From contig NZ_JABBYO010000009.1 of the NCBI RefSeq assembly GCF_012958305.1, positions 124,001 to 188,000 of the forward strand: a stretch of 64,000 bases of DNA, read 5' to 3'. Shown one piece after another: positions 60,180 to 64,000 of the stretch (position 1 is the stretch's first letter; every line of letters begins with the position of its first letter). The stretch is from Tautonia rosea. GTDB taxonomy: Bacteria > Planctomycetota > Planctomycetia > Isosphaerales > Isosphaeraceae. The notes beneath the pieces are model-generated. The model was given only the letters and a program-made list of their open reading frames with translations, did no database searches and had not been told where the DNA came from. The position numbers were made by a program, and so were the translations under genes.

Positions 60180-62216
60180 TCAGAAGAAGGTCAACAGGGT
60201 GTCCTGGATCAGGACAAAGACCATCAGGCCCAGCAGGAAGAAAATGCCGAGGTAGGTCGGCAGGGCTTGCCAGGAATCGGGCAAGGGGCGACCGCGGACC
60301 GCCTCGCCGATGAGGAAGACCATCCGGCCTCCGTCGAGCGGGGGAATGGGCAGGAAGTTGACCACGGCAAGGTTGATGCTGATAAAGCCGATGAAGTACA
60401 GGAACTCAATGAAGTTCACCCCGGCGAAATCGTACATCGCCTTGGCGATCCGGATCGGACCCGAGAGCCCCTTGGTGCCGACCTGCCCCTCAGCAAGCCG
60501 CTGCAGCAACGTGTAGAAGGAGGTGATCACGCCCAGCGTCTCGGTTCCGGCCCGTCGGAACGCCTCGGAAACGCTCAAGGGCGGAATCGGAGCCACATTG
60601 AGCTGCAATTGCAGGCCTCGGGAGGGGAAGAACCAGCCCTCGACCGGCTCGGGGGTGATCGTCTCGGCTCGATCGCGACCGGCGACAGTCAGCTCGATCG
60701 ACTGAGCCGGGTAGCGCTGGGTCCAGTCAAAGGCGTAGACCCAGGAGGCGCTAGGGCCAAAGGTCAGTTCCTCGACGCGGGGCTCCGTCTCCCCGTCCTG
60801 CAGCTTCCAGGTGAAACGCAGGCCGGTCAGCTCATCGCCCGGATTCAGGCCGGCCCGAGCGGCGGGTGAGTCGTCACGGACCTCCACAACCGTCGGCTCC
60901 ACGCGGAAAGCCAGGCCGAGGGTGTCGATATTCAGCGGAGAGTCAGGGGAGATGGCCGGTGACCACGACTCCCCCTCGACCGGCTCGACGCTGAAGTCGA
61001 GTTCCTCGTCTTCGCGGAGGACAGTCAGCACGATCGATTCGCCAATTCGATCCGCGGCCAGGGTAGGCAATCGCATCGGATCGAAGTCGCGGTTGCCGTC
61101 GAAGGCGACAATCACGTCGCCCGGCTCCAGCCCCGCCTCCTCGGCCGGAGAGCCGGCACGAAGGGCGACGATTGGCCCGGTCTGCAGCTTCATGCCAAAA
61201 TCGACGAACCGAACCGGCGGCAGGATAACCGTCTCCCGAGCCGAGGTGGTCGCGGCGTCGGGTTCGGCATCCCCCTTCGCTTCGGCCGAGGAGTCAGAAC
61301 CGCGTTCGACGACCACCCGGACCGGTTGATCGCGGTACTGATCGAGCAGGCGATCCAGTTCGTAAGGGGTGCTGAGATCTCGCAGGTCCCCTTCGACGGG
61401 TCCAGCTTGCACGATCCGATCGCTGGGACCGAACTGGCCTTCAGGCTCCCCTTTCATGCCGGGAGGGGCAAGAAAGGGATCCTGGGAGAACAGCTCCAGA
61501 GACCGAGGCAAGGCGACCCGAATTTTCGGCACTTCTTCCAGGGCGTCGCGCTCGGGACGGATCGGCAACTCGATCGGCTCGGCCTCGCCCGGACGCTCCA
61601 CTACAAAGCGGAGCACCTGATCGGGTCCGCTATGGATGACAATCCGGTTGAGATCCTCGAACGTGACCCGCTCATCGTCGATCGTGGTGACGACGTCCCC
61701 GGTCTTCAAGCCGGCGCGATAGGCAGGGCCTCCGGCACCGACGCCGCCGACAATCGCCGGCGCTTCCATCCGACCGCCCACGATGTAAACGATGGCGAAG
61801 CAGGCAACGCCGAGCAGGACGTTCATCACCACGCCGGCCGAGATGATCGCCATGCGGGCCCAGACCGACTTGTTGAAGAAGGCGCCAGGATGATTCGCCA
61901 GCGATGGCTCAATGTTCGACCGGGGCTGGCCTTCGGCGTCGGTCTCGCTCTCCGTTTCGGGCGGCGGCTCGGTCTGCCCTTCGTCTTCCCCAAGCATATG
62001 AACATAACCGCCGAGCGGAACCGAACCGAGGACGTAATCCGTCTCCTTGTAACGGAACAGACGAAGCAGCCGAGGTGGGAATCCAATGGAAAAGGTTTTG
62101 ACATAAACCCCATTCCACTTCGCCAGGAGGAAGTGCCCCAGCTCGTGCCAGAAGATGACAAAGGAGATGCCTAGGATCGCCTTGATGACGGTCCAGATGA
62201 AGATCAAGGTACCCAA
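60180..62216 (-). CDS. rseP: RIP metalloprotease RseP
   Basis: 678 residues, longer than the E. coli enzyme (about 450) because of extra PDZ-like modules. The zinc site is HELGH with His24 and His28, and the second ligand Asp628 sits in [12 protein letters not shown]. Three PDZ-like domains fall between the first and last membrane helices: about 165-230 ([17 protein letters not shown]), 350-410 ([16 protein letters not shown]) and 440-500 ([12 protein letters not shown]). This site-2 protease releases anti-sigma factors during envelope stress. The start is a TTG at 62216 with AGGAGG 7 bases before it, inside the last codons of dxr, so the genes are coupled with a 13-base overlap. Confidence 0.92.
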   Translation of the reverse strand: MGTLIFIWTVIKAILGISFVIFWHELGHFLLAKWNGVYVKTFSIGFPPRLLRLFRYKETDYVLGSVPLGGYVHMLGEDEGQTEPPPETESETDAEGQPRSNIEPSLANHPGAFFNKSVWARMAIISAGVVMNVLLGVACFAIVYIVGGRMEAPAIVGGVGAGGPAYRAGLKTGDVVTTIDDERVTFEDLNRIVIHSGPDQVLRFVVERPGEAEPIELPIRPERDALEEVPKIRVALPRSLELFSQDPFLAPPGMKGEPEGQFGPSDRIVQAGPVEGDLRDLSTPYELDRLLDQYRDQPVRVVVERGSDSSAEAKGDAEPDAATTSARETVILPPVRFVDFGMKLQTGPIVALRAGSPAEEAGLEPGDVIVAFDGNRDFDPMRLPTLAADRIGESIVLTVLREDEELDFSVEPVEGESWSPAISPDSPLNIDTLGLAFRVEPTVVEVRDDSPAARAGLNPGDELTGLRFTWKLQDGETEPRVEELTFGPSASWVYAFDWTQRYPAQSIELTVAGRDRAETITPEPVEGWFFPSRGLQLQLNVAPIPPLSVSEAFRRAGTETLGVITSFYTLLQRLAEGQVGTKGLSGPIRIAKAMYDFAGVNFIEFLYFIGFISINLAVVNFLPIPPLDGGRMVFLIGEAVRGRPLPDSWQALPTYLGIFFLLGLMVFVLIQDTLLTFF

Positions 62217-63364
62217 CGCGCGACCTCCTGACGGGCCCAGGCATCGACCCGCTCCAACGTCTGGAGCGAGGGCCTCGGGTCAAAGTCGTGATGATCCAGC
62301 GCCGCCCGACAGGCGCGAGGAATGTCGAGAAAGGCAAGCGATCCTTCGAGAAACCGACTGACCGCGGCCTCGTTGGCTGCATTGAGCGCCGCACCAGCGG
62401 TGCCGCCGCGCCTCATAACCTCGAAGCCGAGTTCCAGACACGGGAACGTCTCGCGGTCGGGGGGCTCGAAATGGAGATTCCAGGCCCGGGTCAGATCGAG
62501 CCGGGGGCTGGGGCCTTCGACCCGGTCGGGATAGTTCAGGGCATACTGAATCGGCAGTTTCATATCAGGAGGCGAAAGCTGGGCAATGACGCTGCCGTCG
62601 ACAAACTCAACCATCGAGTGAACGATGCTCTCGGGATGGACCACGACCTCGATCTGATCCGGAGTCAGATCAAAAAGCCAGCGAGCCTCGATGACTTCCA
62701 GGGCCTTGTTCATCAAGGTGGCCGAGTCGATCGTGATCTTCGGCCCCATCTTCCAGGTCGGATGATTGAGCGCCTGCTCGGGGGTAACGCCTTCCAGGTC
62801 CCGTCGCGTCTTGCGGCGGAAGGGGCCGCCGGAGGAGGTGAGGATCACGCGGCGCACTTCTCGTGGCGTTCCGGATCGCAGGCACTGGAAAATGGCCGAG
62901 TGCTCGCTATCGACCGGCAAGAGCGGGGCGTTGCGCTCGCGGGCCAGCTCGGTGATCAGCGAGCCTCCGACAACCAGCGTTTCCTTGTTCGCCAGGGCAA
63001 CGGCCTTGCCGGCCTCCAGCGCCGCCCAGGTGCTTTCCAGCCCGGCTGCGCCGACGATCGCCGAGACGACCGTATCGACCTCGGGCTGCTGAACCATCCG
63101 AACCAGCCCTTCGCGGCCGATCCAGAGTTCGGTGTTCGTGCCTTGAAGCTGCCCATCGACCCTTGCCGCCGCTTCGGGGTCGGTCAGGGCAACCCATCGG
63201 GGTCGATGCTGCTGGGCCTGTTCGATCAAACGTTGCCAGCTCGAATGTGCGGCAAGGCCAGCGGCGCGAAGACGACGGCCCTCATCGTGCTCCAGCACGT
63301 CGAGCGTGCTGCGGCCGATCGATCCGGTCGAGCCCAGGATGACGATGTTTTTCAGATCGGCCAT
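62204..63364 (-). CDS. dxr: 1-deoxy-D-xylulose 5-phosphate reductoisomerase
   Basis: 386 residues, standard length. The enzyme isomerises and reduces DXP to 2-C-methyl-D-erythritol 4-phosphate with NADPH, the second step of the MEP pathway for isoprenoids. Seen are the NADPH site ([17 protein letters not shown]), the metal and substrate segments [13 protein letters not shown] and [11 protein letters not shown], and the signature [31 protein letters not shown] (key residues [12 protein letters not shown]). The ATG at 63364 begins [10 protein letters not shown] as in homologues; the longer frame to 63517 would add 51 unlikely residues. It is followed directly by rseP. Confidence 0.94.
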   Translation of the reverse strand: MADLKNIVILGSTGSIGRSTLDVLEHDEGRRLRAAGLAAHSSWQRLIEQAQQHRPRWVALTDPEAAARVDGQLQGTNTELWIGREGLVRMVQQPEVDTVVSAIVGAAGLESTWAALEAGKAVALANKETLVVGGSLITELARERNAPLLPVDSEHSAIFQCLRSGTPREVRRVILTSSGGPFRRKTRRDLEGVTPEQALNHPTWKMGPKITIDSATLMNKALEVIEARWLFDLTPDQIEVVVHPESIVHSMVEFVDGSVIAQLSPPDMKLPIQYALNYPDRVEGPSPRLDLTRAWNLHFEPPDRETFPCLELGFEVMRRGGTAGAALNAANEAAVSRFLEGSLAFLDIPRACRAALDHHDFDPRPSLQTLERVDAWARQEVARWVP

Positions 63365-63563
63365 CGGCGCCGCTCTTGATCTCCCGGAATTGCGATCAGG
63401 CAAGGGCTTCCGGCCTTGTGATGCGTCAATCCCCTTAAGCCCAATACCGTTGAGTCGAGCCTCACGCCTTGGCGTTCTTGCCAGGGGATTGTAGGAAATT
63501 TCCCCCCGACCCGACAAGCCAGGCCCATGTACGAGCCAGGGTCATGAGCACAATCCCGCGCCG

Positions 63564-64000
63564 TTACCCACCGCCCCCTCCATCTCCACCTCCTCCTCCA
63601 CCGCCATCGCCCCAGCCGCCGCCATCACTCCAGCCGCCGCTCGCTCCGCTCCCCCCACCCCCCGTTCTCGGTCCTTGAGGAACGACGAACATGAGCAGTC
63701 CCATGAACACCGAAACGACCAGGATCATCAGCGGGGACCACGGCTTGGAAGCCGTGTTCGAGGAACTCACCCAGGAGAGAAGGCCAAGGATACCCCCCGT
63801 CAGCGCGCCTCCACACGCCGCCTGGAGCCGGACGCGAAGGGACACTCCCTGCCTGACAGTCGTGTCGGAGCCTGACCTTGTCGGTGATCCTTGAGGAACC
63901 GCCCCCCGTTCCGATGCTGCCGGAATGATCCACTCCTTCACCCGGAAGCGCATGCTGCAGGCCGGGCAGGTGATGGCATCTCCCCGGAAGTCCTCACGCA
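63564..64000 (-). CDS. Zinc-ribbon membrane protein with Gly-rich tail, 5' end beyond the window
   Basis: The frame is open to the last bases of the window, so the gene starts beyond 64000. The visible N-terminal part reads REDFRGDAITCPACSMRFR, a CxxC zinc-ribbon half, followed by a polar linker, two hydrophobic helices (ACGGALTGGILGLLSWV and LMILVVSVFMGLLMFVV) and a Gly/Asp/Trp-rich tail ending in a run of glycines before the TAA at 63564. Zinc-ribbon plus two helices is a common planctomycete small protein plan of unknown function. It lies 199 bases upstream of dxr on the same strand. Confidence 0.65.
   Translation of the reverse strand, partial: REDFRGDAITCPACSMRFRVKEWIIPAASERGAVPQGSPTRSGSDTTVRQGVSLRVRLQAACGGALTGGILGLLSWVSSSNTASKPWSPLMILVVSVFMGLLMFVVPQGPRTGGGGSGASGGWSDGGGWGDGGGGGGGDGGGGG

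Overview
The window looks like chromosomal DNA from a high-GC planctomycete, probably of the Isosphaeraceae type (lineage is inference). The signs are three DUF1501 proteins, a DUF1587/1592/1588/1585 heme protein paired with a DUF1552 protein, a planctomycete-type Hint-domain protein, Ser/Thr kinases fused to exported domains, an LEPR-XLL-like N-terminus on a very large exported protein, and many Tat signals. I see no rRNA, tRNA, CRISPR array, insertion sequence or obvious prophage. Most genes are monocistronic or in pairs, in mixed orientation.

Layout. 1-9.9 kb: a truncated acyltransferase, a membrane phosphatase-like protein, an HPF/RaiA-like protein, a TPR/HEAT-Hint protein with a downstream partner, an ATC hydrolase-like protein, an M24-fold pseudo-peptidase and a small site-2 protease. 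9.9-17.8 kb: a Tat phosphoesterase and a secreted propeller-like protein, the ADP-heptose genes hldE and hldD, a LamG protein with 38 consecutive prolines encoded by a CCTCCG repeat, and proC. 18.2-28.6 kb: a 1507-residue exported repeat/beta-helix protein, a UbiB-family kinase, a zinc-ribbon Ser/Thr kinase, a BON-SRPBCC protein and small genes.

28.7-43 kb: a TolB-like propeller, DUF1501 proteins, a translationally coupled pair (unknown secreted protein and DUF6807 protein), the DUF1592/DUF1552 pair and a lone membrane fusion protein. 43-51.3 kb: a degradative group with ThuA, a Gfo/Idh/MocA oxidoreductase, two exported alpha/beta hydrolases and a thioredoxin/c-heme/PDZ protein. Within it sits a small gene that reads as a circularly permuted acyl carrier protein. 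51.4-55 kb: a membrane-anchored DUF4041/GIY-YIG protein, an AIM24 protein and small proteins. 55-64 kb: a giant kinase-beta-helix fusion, an isoprenylcysteine methyltransferase-like protein, and dxr-rseP with a truncated zinc-ribbon membrane protein upstream.

How the genes fit together. The exported DUF1501/1552/1592, ThuA, Gfo/Idh/MocA, DUF6807 and esterase proteins fit the polysaccharide-degrading life of planctomycetes. HldE/HldD supply heptose for surface glycans. dxr-rseP pairs isoprenoid synthesis with envelope-stress proteolysis. GC-rich hairpins close most of the convergent gene pairs. The most unusual items are the permuted ACP-like gene (48315-48575), the Hint protein (3973-6138), the M24 protein that has lost its metal ligands (7343-8623), the tandem hydrolase with a degenerate second half (45569-47668), the four-module exported protein (18245-22768) and the phased A-tracts and hairpin in the 31.2-31.35 kb intergenic region.
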